Below, piece by piece: positions 51,783 through 60,005 of a stretch of 64,000 nt of DNA. The number at the start of each line of letters is the position of its first letter. The stretch's first letter is position 1. The stretch is from DATFDN01 sp963767645. Its GTDB lineage: Bacteria > Pseudomonadota > Alphaproteobacteria > Acetobacterales > Acetobacteraceae. Where the stretch lies: assembly GCA_963767645.1 (NCBI GenBank), contig CAVYEW010000004.1, positions 1 through 64,000 of the forward strand. Reading direction: 5' to 3'. Made by a program: the position numbers and the translations under genes. The notes under the pieces were generated by a model. The model ran no database searches, was not told where the DNA came from, and was given only the letters and a program-made list of their open reading frames with translations.

Positions 51783-53067
51783 CCCTGCACCCACTCGCGC
51801 AGCTCGCGTCGGCCCGCGCCAGCTGGCACCCCGCTGGGCATCACGTCGGTCTGCTCCGCGCATCCACGGGTCATCGAAGCGGCGCTGCTGGAGGCGCAGT
51901 CGGCCGGGCAGCCCGCGCTAATCGAGGCGACCTGCAACCAGGTGAACCAGGAAGGCGGCTACACCGGCGCGACGCCGGCGGAGTTCCGGGACCAGGTGCT
52001 CGGCATCGCCGACCGGGTCGGCCTCGCGCCGGGCAGGGTGATTCTAGGCGGCGACCACCTGGGGCCGAACCCGTGGCGTCACCTGGACGCTGAGGCGGCG
52101 ATGCGGCGCGCGGAGGCGATGGTCGCGGCCTTCGCCGGGGCGGGCTACGCCAAGATCCACCTGGACGCCAGCATGGGCTGCCGAGGCGAGCCGGCAGCCT
52201 TGCCGGACGAGGTCATCGCAGGCAGGGCCGCGCGCCTGGCACGTACAGGCCGAGGAGGCAGCCGCCCGCGCCGGCGCCGCACCCCCGTTCTACGTCGTCG
52301 GCACCGAGGTCCCGACGCCCGGTGGTGCGCTGGAGAAGATCGAGCATCTGGAAGTCACCAGGCTCGAGGCCGCGGCCGAGACCTACGCGGTGCATCGGCG
52401 GGCGTTCGCGGCTGCCGGGCTGGAGGCGGCGTTCGCGCGGGTGATCGCGCTGGTGGTGCAGCCGGGCGTCGAGTTCGGCCACGAGAACGTCGTGGTCTAC
52501 GAGCCATCGCGGGCGCGGGCGCTCGGTGCGGCGCTGGAGGATTTGCCGGGCCTGGTGTTCGAGGCGCACTCGACCGACTACCAGCCACCCGCAAGCCTGT
52601 GCGCCCTGGTGCGGGACGGGTTCGCAATCCTGAAGGTCGGCCCCGGCCTGACCTTCGCCTTGCGCGAGGCGCTCTACGCTCTCGACCAAATCGCAGCGGT
52701 ATTGGACCCCGACTGGCGCGAGCACTCGCTGGCGGCCGTGATGGAACAGGTCATGCTCGCCCATCCCGAGCACTGGCGATCCCACTACCAGGGCACGCCG
52801 GAACAGCAGCGCGTACTCCGCCACTACAGCTACAGCGACCGGATCCGCTACTGCTGGCCCGACCCCGCGGCGCGGGCCGCCGTCGGGCGGCTGCTCGCGC
52901 ATCTTGCGGAAGCGGTGATCCCGGAGACCCTGGTCAGCCAATTCCTCCCGACACTGTATCCGCGGGTAGCGGCCGGCGCCTTGCCGCCCACGCCCGAGAC
53001 CCTGCTGATCGAGGCGGTGCGTGACGTGCTGCGCACCTACGCGGCAGCATCCGAGGGATGCGCATAG
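51779..53067 (+). pseudogene. KbaZ/GatZ-like tagatose-bisphosphate aldolase subunit, two frameshifts
   Basis: Homology can be followed in three frames: LHPLAQLASARAS, then TPLGITSVCSAHPRVIEAAL through EATCNQVNQEGGYTGATPAE and GGDHLGPNPWRHLDAEAAMR, then FYVVGTEVPTPGGALEKIEH to the end (SQFLPTLYPRVAAGALPPTP). An extra T at 51824 and one extra base at about 52241-52244 break it. Without them the protein would be about 428 residues, normal for KbaZ/GatZ. Both changes are single insertions, so base-calling error is possible. No catalytic aldolase subunit is nearby. Confidence 0.8.
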
Positions 53068-53084
53068 ATCGCGCGATCAGCCGC

Positions 53085-54935
53085 TCATCCCACCCAAATG
53101 CCCCGCCCGGCAGCCTGGGCCGCCATGCGCACGCCGGCATTGGCCGCGCCGAAGCCGCGACTGCCCCGGCGCTCCACGAACTCGAAGAAGAACCGGTCGG
53201 CAAAGGTCTCGGTATAGGCGTGGATGAACTCGCCGCCGGCATCGCGGTCGTAGAGCAGATGCAGCCGGCGCAGCTCTTCCAGGCGCGCCTCGTCCAACCC
53301 CCAGCGTGCCGCCAGGTCATCGTAGTAGTTGTCGGGGATAGTGAGCAGGTGCGCGCCGGCGGAGGCCGCGGATGCGGCAGTCGCAGCGGCGTTGCCGGTG
53401 GCGAAGGCGATGTGATGCACGCCCGCCCCGGCGAAGGCGGAGACGAAGCGTCCGGTGGCGGTCTCGCGGCTTTCGGAGATATTGAGCGGCAGGCGCACGC
53501 TGCCGTCGCGGCTGACCATGGCGCGGCTGCGGATCAGACCGAATGGGTCGGGAATCTCCACCACCTGCTCGGCCTCGAAGCCGAACACCGCCCTCCAGAA
53601 CAGCGCGGCGCCATCCATTCGCCCTGCCGGCAGCGCCTGCGCGACGTGATCGACGCCGGACAGGTCGCCTCGCGTGTCCGGCGGGTCGAGGGTGAAATCG
53701 TCCTCCCAGATCGACCGCCCGGACGGCTCGGGCTGCACCAGGTAGATCAGCGTGCCGTCCGGCGCGCGCACGGCAGGGATGCGGCGCTCGCCTTCACCCA
53801 CCTTCTCCTGCCATTCTTGGCACAGCAGCGCCTCGGCGCGGACCAAAGCGGCCTGCACGTCATCGACGCGCAGCGCCATCGCGCAGACCGAGGGGCCGTG
53901 CAGCAGGAAGTGCTCGGCCGCCGCGCTGTCCTGCTCGCGGTTCAGCACCAGGTTGACCCGGCCCTGCCGATAGAGATCGACCTCCTTGGAGCGGTGCGTG
54001 CCGGCGTGATGGAAGCCGAGCCTGCTGAGAAAACCCGACAGCGCCTCGCCCGCTTCGTCGTCCACGGCGAATTCCAGGAACTCCACCCCGTGGAAGCGAG
54101 GCGGCGGGGGCAGCGTGGCGAGCCCCGCCTCGGCCTCCACCAGCACCAGCGAGCGCAGCCCGTCGCGCGCCGTCAGACGGGCCGGGGCGGCGCGGAACTC
54201 GTCGTTGAACACCTCCAGCGACAGCGGCCCCGCATAGCCCGATGCGGCGACCGCGCGCAGGAAGCCGGCGACGTCCAGCCCGCCCTGGCCGGGGAAGTTG
54301 CGATAGTGCCGGCTCCAGGACAGCGCATCCATCGACAGCACCGGCGCATCGGCGAGCTGGACGAAGAACAGCCGGTCGCCTGGAACCTCGGCGATGCCGG
54401 ACGGATCATCGCCGATCGCCAATGTGTGAAAGCTGTCCACGATCAAGCCCAAGGAGGGATGTGCCGCAAGCTGCACGATCTCCCACGCTTGGCCCCAGCG
54501 CTTCACGTGCCGCCCCCAAGCCAGTGCCTCGTAGCCGACGCGCAGGCCGCGCCTTGCGGCGCGCTCAGCCATCTCGGCCAGATCCGCAGCGGCACGGGAC
54601 TCCTCGCCGAGCGCGGCCTGCTGGGTGTTGCTGCACACCAGCACGAGGTCCGTTCCGAGCTGCTCCATTACGTCGAACTTGCGCTCGGCGCGGTCGAGAT
54701 TGCGCGCGCGGGCGGCGTCGGGCATCGCCTCGAAGTCGCGGAACGGCTGAAAACAGGTGATGGCGAGGCCCAGATCGGCCGCCATGCGCCGCACATCGGC
54801 GGGCGAGCCGGGGAAGGTCAGCAGGTCGTTCTCGAAGATCTCGACCCCGTCGAAGCCGACCGTGGCGGCGGCCTCCAGCTTGTCGGAGAGACTGCCGCTC
54901 AGGCAGACGGTCGCGATCGAGCGCGTCTGTCCCAT
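53085..54935 (-). CDS. 3-Dehydroshikimate dehydratase (sugar isomerase-like/HPPD-like fusion)
   Basis: A 616-residue two-domain enzyme making protocatechuate from 3-dehydroshikimate. The N-terminal TIM barrel has SIATVCLSGSLSDKLEAAAT, GFDGVEIFENDLLTFPGSPA and SLGLIVDSFHTLAIGDDPSG with metal ligands. The C-terminal part (about 290-616) is HPPD/VOC-like: VEFLEFAVDDEAGEALSGFL and GVDHVAQALPAGRMDGAALF. This is the QsuB/QuiC-type fusion. It is at the end of the operon with BKACE and pcaHG. ATG 54935 starts the barrel. Confidence 0.88.
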   Translation of the reverse strand: MGQTRSIATVCLSGSLSDKLEAAATVGFDGVEIFENDLLTFPGSPADVRRMAADLGLAITCFQPFRDFEAMPDAARARNLDRAERKFDVMEQLGTDLVLVCSNTQQAALGEESRAAADLAEMAERAARRGLRVGYEALAWGRHVKRWGQAWEIVQLAAHPSLGLIVDSFHTLAIGDDPSGIAEVPGDRLFFVQLADAPVLSMDALSWSRHYRNFPGQGGLDVAGFLRAVAASGYAGPLSLEVFNDEFRAAPARLTARDGLRSLVLVEAEAGLATLPPPPRFHGVEFLEFAVDDEAGEALSGFLSRLGFHHAGTHRSKEVDLYRQGRVNLVLNREQDSAAAEHFLLHGPSVCAMALRVDDVQAALVRAEALLCQEWQEKVGEGERRIPAVRAPDGTLIYLVQPEPSGRSIWEDDFTLDPPDTRGDLSGVDHVAQALPAGRMDGAALFWRAVFGFEAEQVVEIPDPFGLIRSRAMVSRDGSVRLPLNISESRETATGRFVSAFAGAGVHHIAFATGNAAATAASAASAGAHLLTIPDNYYDDLAARWGLDEARLEELRRLHLLYDRDAGGEFIHAYTETFADRFFFEFVERRGSRGFGAANAGVRMAAQAAGRGIWVG

Positions 54936-54943
54936 CGCCGCGC

Positions 54944-55783
54944 TCAGGCCGAGCCGGCCGCGCGCAGCCCGAGCATCGACCGCGCCTGTGCCGCCGTCGC
55001 CACCGGACGGCCGTACTCGGCGCACAGCTCCGCCACCCGTGTGACCAGCGCGGCATTGCTCTCGGCCAGACGCTGCTTGTCCCAGCGCACGTTGTCTTCC
55101 AGTCCCGTGCGGCAATGCCCGCCCATCTCCAGGGACCAGCGATTGACCTCCAGCTGATGCCGTCCGATCCCCGCCGCAGTCCAAGTCGCGCCGGGCAACA
55201 GCTCGCGCAACTTGGCGACCTCGAAATCGAGGATGTCGCGCCGCGCCGGCAGCGCGTGCTTGACGCCGAAGACGAACTGCACGTGCGGCGGTGGCTCGAT
55301 CAGCCCTTCGGCCACCAAGTCGGCGGTGTTGTAGAGCATGGCGAGATCGAACACCTCGATCTCCGGCTTGATGCCGCCGTCGCGCATCGCGGTGGCCAGG
55401 CTGCGCACGAAGTCCGGCGGGTTCTCGTAGACGATGGTGGGGAAGTTCACCGACCCAGTGGCGAGGCTCGCCATGTCCGGGCGCAGATGCAGCATGGCGC
55501 CGCGCGCCTCCAGCGCCCGGCCGCGCCCGCCGGTCGAGAACTGGACGATCATGTCCGGACAGTGACGGCGAATACCTTGCTGAAGGCGGTCGAACTTGTC
55601 GGGATCGGAGCTTGGCGTCTCGTCGTCATTGCGCACATGCACATGAACCAGCGCCGCCCCGGCCTCGTAGGCGGCGTGCGTGCTCTCGATCTGCTCCGGC
55701 ACGGTGATGGGAACGGCCGGGTTGTCGCGCTTCCGCGGCACCGAGCCGGTGATGGCGACGGAGATGATGCAGGGCTCGGCCAT
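54944..55783 (-). CDS. BKACE (3-keto-5-aminohexanoate cleavage) family protein
   Basis: A 279-residue DUF849 TIM-barrel enzyme that cleaves beta-keto acids with acetyl-CoA. Markers are EPCIISVAITGSVPRKRDNP, GAALVHVHVRNDDETPSSDP with the zinc ligands, VQFSTGGRGRALEARGAML and HCRTGLEDNVRWDKQRLAES. It lies nine bases upstream of the dehydratase and three downstream of pcaG. It may process a beta-keto product of the protocatechuate pathway; the exact substrate is not predictable. Confidence 0.88.
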   Translation of the reverse strand: MAEPCIISVAITGSVPRKRDNPAVPITVPEQIESTHAAYEAGAALVHVHVRNDDETPSSDPDKFDRLQQGIRRHCPDMIVQFSTGGRGRALEARGAMLHLRPDMASLATGSVNFPTIVYENPPDFVRSLATAMRDGGIKPEIEVFDLAMLYNTADLVAEGLIEPPPHVQFVFGVKHALPARRDILDFEVAKLRELLPGATWTAAGIGRHQLEVNRWSLEMGGHCRTGLEDNVRWDKQRLAESNAALVTRVAELCAEYGRPVATAAQARSMLGLRAAGSA

Positions 55784-55785
55784 GG

Positions 55786-56322
55786 TCAGACCTCCAGGAA
55801 CACGGTCTCGTCGGCGCCTTGCAGGCGGATGTCGAGCCGCCATGCCGGCAGTCCGTCCCGCTGGCCCACGTTGCGTGCGATCAGAGTCGCGCGCTGCTCC
55901 GGCTCAAGGCTGGCCAGCAGCGGGTCCTGCTCGTTCAGCGTCTCGCCCTCGAAATAGGCGCGGGTGTGCAGGTGGATCAGCAGACCGCGCGCGAACAGCG
56001 TGATGGCCGCGTGCGGCGCCTGCGGCGCGTTGGCCCCTGCCACGCCCGGCACCGGACCGGGCTTGAGGGTGGTGAAGCGGAAATTCCCCTCGGCATCGGT
56101 CGCGGCACGGCCGAAGCCGTCCCAGGTCTCCGAAGGTTCCGGGCTCGCCTGCCACAGTTCAACGCAGGCGTCGGAGACCGGAACGCCGTCGCCGTCGGTG
56201 ATGGTGCCGATCAGGGCGATCCGCTCACCCTTCGCGCCGAAGCGCGTCAGGTCGGCCCAGCTAGGATCTTCCAGGAGATGCCAATAGGGGCCGATCGTCT
56301 GGCTGGCGGTGGCGGCGGGCAT
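55786..56322 (-). CDS. pcaG: Protocatechuate 3,4-dioxygenase alpha subunit
   Basis: A 178-residue subunit. QTIGPYWHLLEDPSWADLTR near the start, then GVPVSDACVELWQASPEPSE and GRAATDAEGNFRFTTLKPGP match PcaG. The alpha subunit has no iron ligands; those are in PcaH. Its ATG overlaps the pcaH stop (TGATG). The two genes form the ring-cleaving enzyme converting protocatechuate to 3-carboxymuconate. Confidence 0.9.
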   Translation of the reverse strand: MPAATASQTIGPYWHLLEDPSWADLTRFGAKGERIALIGTITDGDGVPVSDACVELWQASPEPSETWDGFGRAATDAEGNFRFTTLKPGPVPGVAGANAPQAPHAAITLFARGLLIHLHTRAYFEGETLNEQDPLLASLEPEQRATLIARNVGQRDGLPAWRLDIRLQGADETVFLEV

Positions 56323-57059
56323 CACGCATGCTCCCCGTCGATCTCATCGTCCTCGAACGGCGTCTGGCCCCGGCCGCGCAGCACGATGTCGAACCGGTAG
56401 CCGAGCGCCCATTCCGGCTGTGTCACCGAGAGGTCGAATGTCGCGACCAGCCGCGCGCGGGCAGCCGGATCGGGAACGCAGTTGTAGATGGGATCGAGCG
56501 CGAGTAGCGGGTCGCCGGGAAAATACATCTGCGTCACCAGACGCTGCGCGAGACCCGCCCCGAACAGGCTGTAATGGATATGGTTCGGGCGCCAGGCGTT
56601 GTGGTGATTCCGCCACGGATAGGAGCCCGGCTTGATCGAGGTGAAGCGATACCGCCCCTCGGCATCGGAAAACAGCCGCCCGACTCCCCTGAAATGCGGA
56701 TCGAGCGGCGCGTCGTGCTGGTCACGGTCATGGTTGTAGCGGCCAGCCGCGTTGGCCTGCCACAGCTCGATCATCACCTTCGGCACGGCGCGGCCATCCT
56801 CGTCGAGAATCCGGCCCTCCACGATGATGCGCTCACCCATGGCTTCATGGCTGCCGTTGCGGGCAATATCGACCAGCTCCGGATAGCGCGCGGCATCGAA
56901 GCGCGGCCCCGTGGTCTCGGTCACTGTCTGCCCGCCCGGCAGACGCGCAAGCGGGCGCATCGGGTGGCGCCGGGCGGTGCTGCCGTATTCGGGCGAATCC
57001 AAGGGCGGCTGCGTGCCGGAGCGATAGGGACGGAACGGTAGGGTGGTTGTCTCGCTCAT
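56322..57059 (-). CDS. pcaH: Protocatechuate 3,4-dioxygenase beta subunit
   Basis: A 245-residue iron-binding subunit. GRILDEDGRAVPKVMIELWQ, ANAAGRYNHDRDQHDAPLDP, and GSYPWRNHHNAWRPNHIHYS with the ligand His residues; the Tyr ligands are in GRYNHD and SYPW. QMYFPGDPLLALDPIYNCVP follows. GGAGAG precedes ATG 57059. First gene of the pcaHG-BKACE-dehydratase operon; divergent promoter with aroQ. Confidence 0.92.
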   Translation of the reverse strand: MSETTTLPFRPYRSGTQPPLDSPEYGSTARRHPMRPLARLPGGQTVTETTGPRFDAARYPELVDIARNGSHEAMGERIIVEGRILDEDGRAVPKVMIELWQANAAGRYNHDRDQHDAPLDPHFRGVGRLFSDAEGRYRFTSIKPGSYPWRNHHNAWRPNHIHYSLFGAGLAQRLVTQMYFPGDPLLALDPIYNCVPDPAARARLVATFDLSVTQPEWALGYRFDIVLRGRGQTPFEDDEIDGEHA

Positions 57060-57137
57060 GATCGTCTCTCCTCCGATATTTTGCGCCGGGATGCGTTCCG
57101 GCGAAGCCGCACCCGCGTTGCACATTCCCTGCTGATA

Positions 57138-57148
57138 TGGTTTAACCA
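57138..57148. promoter_or_regulatory. Operator-like palindrome in the pcaH/aroQ divergent promoter
   Basis: TGGTTTAACCA is an 11-bp palindrome with a central T. It fits the TGGT-N3-ACCA type seen for FadR-class GntR regulators, and continues CAGTTAG, similar to the inverted repeat at 35360-35376. It lies 78 bases before pcaH and 65 before aroQ, so one regulator could control both directions. Binding is not shown. Confidence 0.45.
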
Positions 57149-57213
57149 GTTAGTCCATAGGTGTGTCAACCGGCAACGCAAGCTGGATCGGACGCAACGG
57201 GAAAGGACGCTCC

Positions 57214-57663
57214 ATGAGTCTCACCGCGTATGTCCTGAATGGGCCAAACCTCAACCTGCTCGGCAAGCGCGAGCCCGACATCTATGGCCACGAGACCTTG
57301 GTCGACGTGGAGGCGGCCTGCCGGCGTGCTGGTTCCGAGTTGGGACTGGACATCGTCTTCCATCAGAGCAACCGCGAATACGAGCTGGTCGACTGGATTC
57401 ATGAAGCGCGCGAAGCTGCGGCCGGGATCGTCATCAACCCCGCCGCCTTCACCCACACATCGGTCGCCATCCTCGACGCGCTATCGGCCTGCACCTGTCC
57501 GATCCTCGAAGTGCATATCTCCAACGTCCATCGCCGGGAGGATTTCCGCCATCACTCCTACGTGTCGCGCGCGGCGACCGGCGTGATCGCCGGCTTCGGC
57601 ACGCAGGGTTATGTGTTGGCGCTGCAACGCCTCGCCCACCTGCTCGGGAGCCACATGCCATGA
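57214..57663 (+). CDS. aroQ: 3-Dehydroquinate dehydratase, type II
   Basis: A 149-residue dodecameric enzyme converting 3-dehydroquinate to 3-dehydroshikimate. It has NGPNLNLLGKREPDIYGHET near the start, YELVDWIHEAREAAAGIVIN, PAAFTHTSVAILDAL, EVHISNVHRREDFRHHSYVS and GFGTQGYVLALQRLA. The active-site Tyr and His are present. It starts the plus-strand part of the quinate/shikimate-to-protocatechuate set, so here it may serve catabolism rather than aromatic synthesis. Confidence 0.93.
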   Translation: MSLTAYVLNGPNLNLLGKREPDIYGHETLVDVEAACRRAGSELGLDIVFHQSNREYELVDWIHEAREAAAGIVINPAAFTHTSVAILDALSACTCPILEVHISNVHRREDFRHHSYVSRAATGVIAGFGTQGYVLALQRLAHLLGSHMP

Positions 57664-58523
57664 CCGGCCATCAACGTCCGGCTTTCCTCATCGGCCTGAT
57701 CGGGGCCGGCATCCAGGCCTCGCGCACCCCGGCGATGCACGAGCGGGAAGGCGACGAGCAGGGGCTGCGCTACCAGTACAAGCTGATCGACCTGGAACGC
57801 CTCCGGCTTGGTATCGAGGCCTTGCCCGAGTTGCTGACTGCGGCCGAGCGGATGGGCTTCGCCGGCCTCAACATCACCCACCCCTGCAAGCAGGCCGTGA
57901 TTCCCCTGCTGGACGAGCTATCGGAGGATGCGCGCGCGCTCAATGCGGTGAACACGGTCGTGCTGCGCGACGGGCGCAAGATCGGCCACAACACGGATTG
58001 GCGCGGCTTCGCCGAGAGCTTCCGGCGTGGCATGCGGGACATTCCTCTTGCCCGGGTGGTGCAACTCGGCGCGGGCGGCGCCGGCTCGGCGGTCGCGTAT
58101 GCGGCGATGACCTTGGGTGTCGGGCACCTCACCATCATCGATGTTGATGCGACGCGGGCCCGATCCGTCGCCGAGAGCCTGTGCGCCCGCTTCGGCGCCG
58201 GCCGCGCGGCGGCGGGCAGCAACGTCGCCGAGGCGATGGCAACGGCGGACGGGTTGGTCAACACGACGCCGATCGGCATGGACAAGTATCCTGGCCTGCC
58301 GCTGCCGGCCGAGTTGCTGCGCCCGACGCTATGGGTCGCCGAGATCATCTACTTTCCGCGCGAGACCGCTTTGCTCCGCGCCGCGCGCGCCATCGGCTGC
58401 CGCACCATCGACGGCGGCGGCATGGCGGTGTTCCAGGCGGTCGAGTCATTCCGTCTGTTCACCGGCCGCGCCCCCGATGCCGAGCGCATGCTCCGCCATT
58501 TCGCCGCGTTGGACGCGGCCTGA
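57660..58523 (+). CDS. Shikimate/quinate dehydrogenase
   Basis: A 287-residue dehydrogenase of the AroE/YdiB family. Substrate residues are in GAGIQASRTPAMHEREGDEQ (SxS is SRT-type), NITHPCKQAVIPL with the catalytic Lys, NTVVLRDGRKIGHNTDWRGF and the cofactor loop QLGAGGAGSAVAYA. NTTPIGMDKYPGLPLPAELL and GGGMAVFQAVESFRLFTGR close it. The overlap with aroQ and pcaHG nearby favour a catabolic quinate/shikimate role (QuiA/YdiB-like). ATG 57660. Confidence 0.88.
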   Translation: MTGHQRPAFLIGLIGAGIQASRTPAMHEREGDEQGLRYQYKLIDLERLRLGIEALPELLTAAERMGFAGLNITHPCKQAVIPLLDELSEDARALNAVNTVVLRDGRKIGHNTDWRGFAESFRRGMRDIPLARVVQLGAGGAGSAVAYAAMTLGVGHLTIIDVDATRARSVAESLCARFGAGRAAAGSNVAEAMATADGLVNTTPIGMDKYPGLPLPAELLRPTLWVAEIIYFPRETALLRAARAIGCRTIDGGGMAVFQAVESFRLFTGRAPDAERMLRHFAALDAA

Positions 58524-58529
58524 TCGTCC

Positions 58530-58675
58530 GCCTTGCGGCGCCAAGCCATTGCTGCCCGGTTTGCGATCCAGTTCGCGACTGACGGTTGCTCCACGTCGTG
58601 CTCGCGCTTGTCGCCAGCACCAATGGCTTCCTGCCGTCGCCCAAGTCCGTGGATGCCCGTGAGCAGCCCAGGAAG
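58530..58675 (+). repeat. Intergenic repeat, family A copy 3
   Basis: About 145 bases after the shikimate dehydrogenase. It begins TCCGCCTTGCGG, as the minus-strand start of copy 2, includes ATCCAGTTCGCGAC and CACGTCGTGCTCGCGCTTGT, then CGTGGATGCCCGTGA as in copy 1. It is degenerate and no strong hairpin is seen; a gene is not expected here. Confidence 0.6.
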
Positions 58676-58727
58676 TAACGCAGACCGGACAGCAATGGCT
58701 ACCCGGGCCTGCTCATGACCGCCAGCT

Positions 58728-58964
58728 TTACTCTCCAGTCCGCTCCGCCGCTTTCGGATCGGACCCGGCATCCTCGTCGATCTCTTCGATCACCTCGACG
58801 ACCGCTGAGCGGTCCGTCTGCGCGGCCTGTTCGGCGAGTTCGTCGCCGCGCTTGCGATCCCCGGCCGCGTAGGAGTCCAGCGCCTTCTCGGCGAGCTCCC
58901 GCGCCTGGTCGTGGCGCGGCTTAGCTTCCGGTTGCGGCTGTTCGGGAGGCTTGCTCCTGCTCAT
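58728..58964 (-). CDS. Small charged hypothetical protein
   Basis: A 78-residue hydrophilic protein (MSRSKPPEQPQPEAKPRHDQ, then ARELAEKALDSYAAGDRKRG, then SAVVEVIEEIDEDAGSDPK). It is helical with a disordered start. No family recognised. It lies four bases after the next gene upstream on the same strand (the 66-residue protein), so they are probably cotranscribed. Confidence 0.5.
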   Translation of the reverse strand: MSRSKPPEQPQPEAKPRHDQARELAEKALDSYAAGDRKRGDELAEQAAQTDRSAVVEVIEEIDEDAGSDPKAAERTGE

Positions 58965-58968
58965 GCGA

Positions 58969-59169
58969 TTAGAACCCCACCTTCTGTGACAGTTCCTCGC
59001 GCCAGCGGCGGCTGGACGCCGGCTCGACGGCGCGCTTGGTCTCGGAATCGAGGATTTCCGGTTCGCAGTCGGGTTTGCTGAGCAGCATCTCCCGGGCGCG
59101 CGCCAACGCCTCGTCCAAGCTCTGGAAAGTCGCAACATGGTTTCGGTCAACGTGCAGCTCGTAGGCCAT
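58969..59169 (-). CDS. Small hypothetical protein
   Basis: A 66-residue protein (MAYELHVDRNHVATFQSLDE, then ALARAREMLLSKPDCEPEIL, then RRWREELSQKVGF). No family recognised; the pattern of a short beta-hairpin then a helix is compact. ATG 59169. It is upstream of the charged 78-residue protein on the same strand. Confidence 0.5.
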   Translation of the reverse strand: MAYELHVDRNHVATFQSLDEALARAREMLLSKPDCEPEILDSETKRAVEPASSRRWREELSQKVGF

Positions 59170-59229
59170 GGCGAAACTCCGAGAATTGCTTGTTCAGAAC
59201 GGATGCCGTCGGATCGAGTTTCACAAACC

Positions 59230-59937
59230 TCAAGGACCCGTGCGCGATTTTGCCAAGCGGATCAGCTCGCGCCGCACGTCCTGGCCCGAGGCCACCGGCG
59301 CCGACCAGTGAATGCGCAGCACCCGCTCGCCTGATGCGAGGTCGCAGCCATCCACGTCGGCCGTGGCCATCTGCCATGATCCCGGCTCTCCGGCGATGCG
59401 CGCCAGCGTGTCTGCATGGTCCTGGCTGCAATGGACGATAATGGCGGGCTCGGCGGCCAGAAGCTCGGCAACCGCCGCCAGATCGGGCGAGAGGTCGGCT
59501 TCCCTCAAGCGCGCGGCGCGGGCGAAGCCGCTGACCAGCAATCCTCCAGTCGGCCGCACGCGCCAGAGCCGGAAATCGCCGAAATCCGCATACAGCGCGG
59601 CATAGGGATGGACGGCGAGAAAGCGCGCCTTCAGCGCCGGATCGTTGTCCGGCTCGGCGAGCCCGGTCACGGTCAGCCGCGGCGCGGTCTGCGGGTTGGC
59701 CTCCGCCGGTGCTCCCGCGACCAGCACCGCACAGCGCGGCTCGGCACGCAGATGGCGGGTATGCTCCGCTAGATCGGAGAGCAGCAGCAGGACGCTTCCA
59801 TCCGGCGCCGCTGCCGGCGTGACCAGGGACACGAAAGGCTGCCCGTCCCGGCCCGAGGTCGCGAGCGACCCTGCCCGCGTCGCACGCAGCAGGCGACGGG
59901 CGGCAAGGCCCAGCGTTTCTTCGGCGCTAGCCGTCAT
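59230..59937 (-). CDS. HugZ family protein (PNPOx-like, heme-utilisation type)
   Basis: A 235-residue split-barrel flavin-fold protein with a C-terminal DUF2470 domain. RRLLRATRAGSLATSGRDGQ, FVSLVTPAAAPDGSVLLLLS and LAEHTRHLRAEPRCAVLVAG form the PNPOx barrel; the DUF2470 part contains HCSQDHADTLARIAGEPG and the final ERVLRIHWSAPV. Family members bind heme and can cleave it. ATG 59937. It is divergent from chvI. Confidence 0.85.
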   Translation of the reverse strand: MTASAEETLGLAARRLLRATRAGSLATSGRDGQPFVSLVTPAAAPDGSVLLLLSDLAEHTRHLRAEPRCAVLVAGAPAEANPQTAPRLTVTGLAEPDNDPALKARFLAVHPYAALYADFGDFRLWRVRPTGGLLVSGFARAARLREADLSPDLAAVAELLAAEPAIIVHCSQDHADTLARIAGEPGSWQMATADVDGCDLASGERVLRIHWSAPVASGQDVRRELIRLAKSRTGP

Positions 59938-60005
59938 AGTGCGTTCACCTCGCGTCCGTGATACGCCACCTTGGCGCAGGGGGCGCTTCCCAAGGGAACA
60001 AGAAG

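Noticed and set aside
53058..55157. Plus-strand open frame of about 700 codons opposite the dehydroshikimate dehydratase
   Set aside because: Mirror frame of a well-supported enzyme gene; no recognisable domain.
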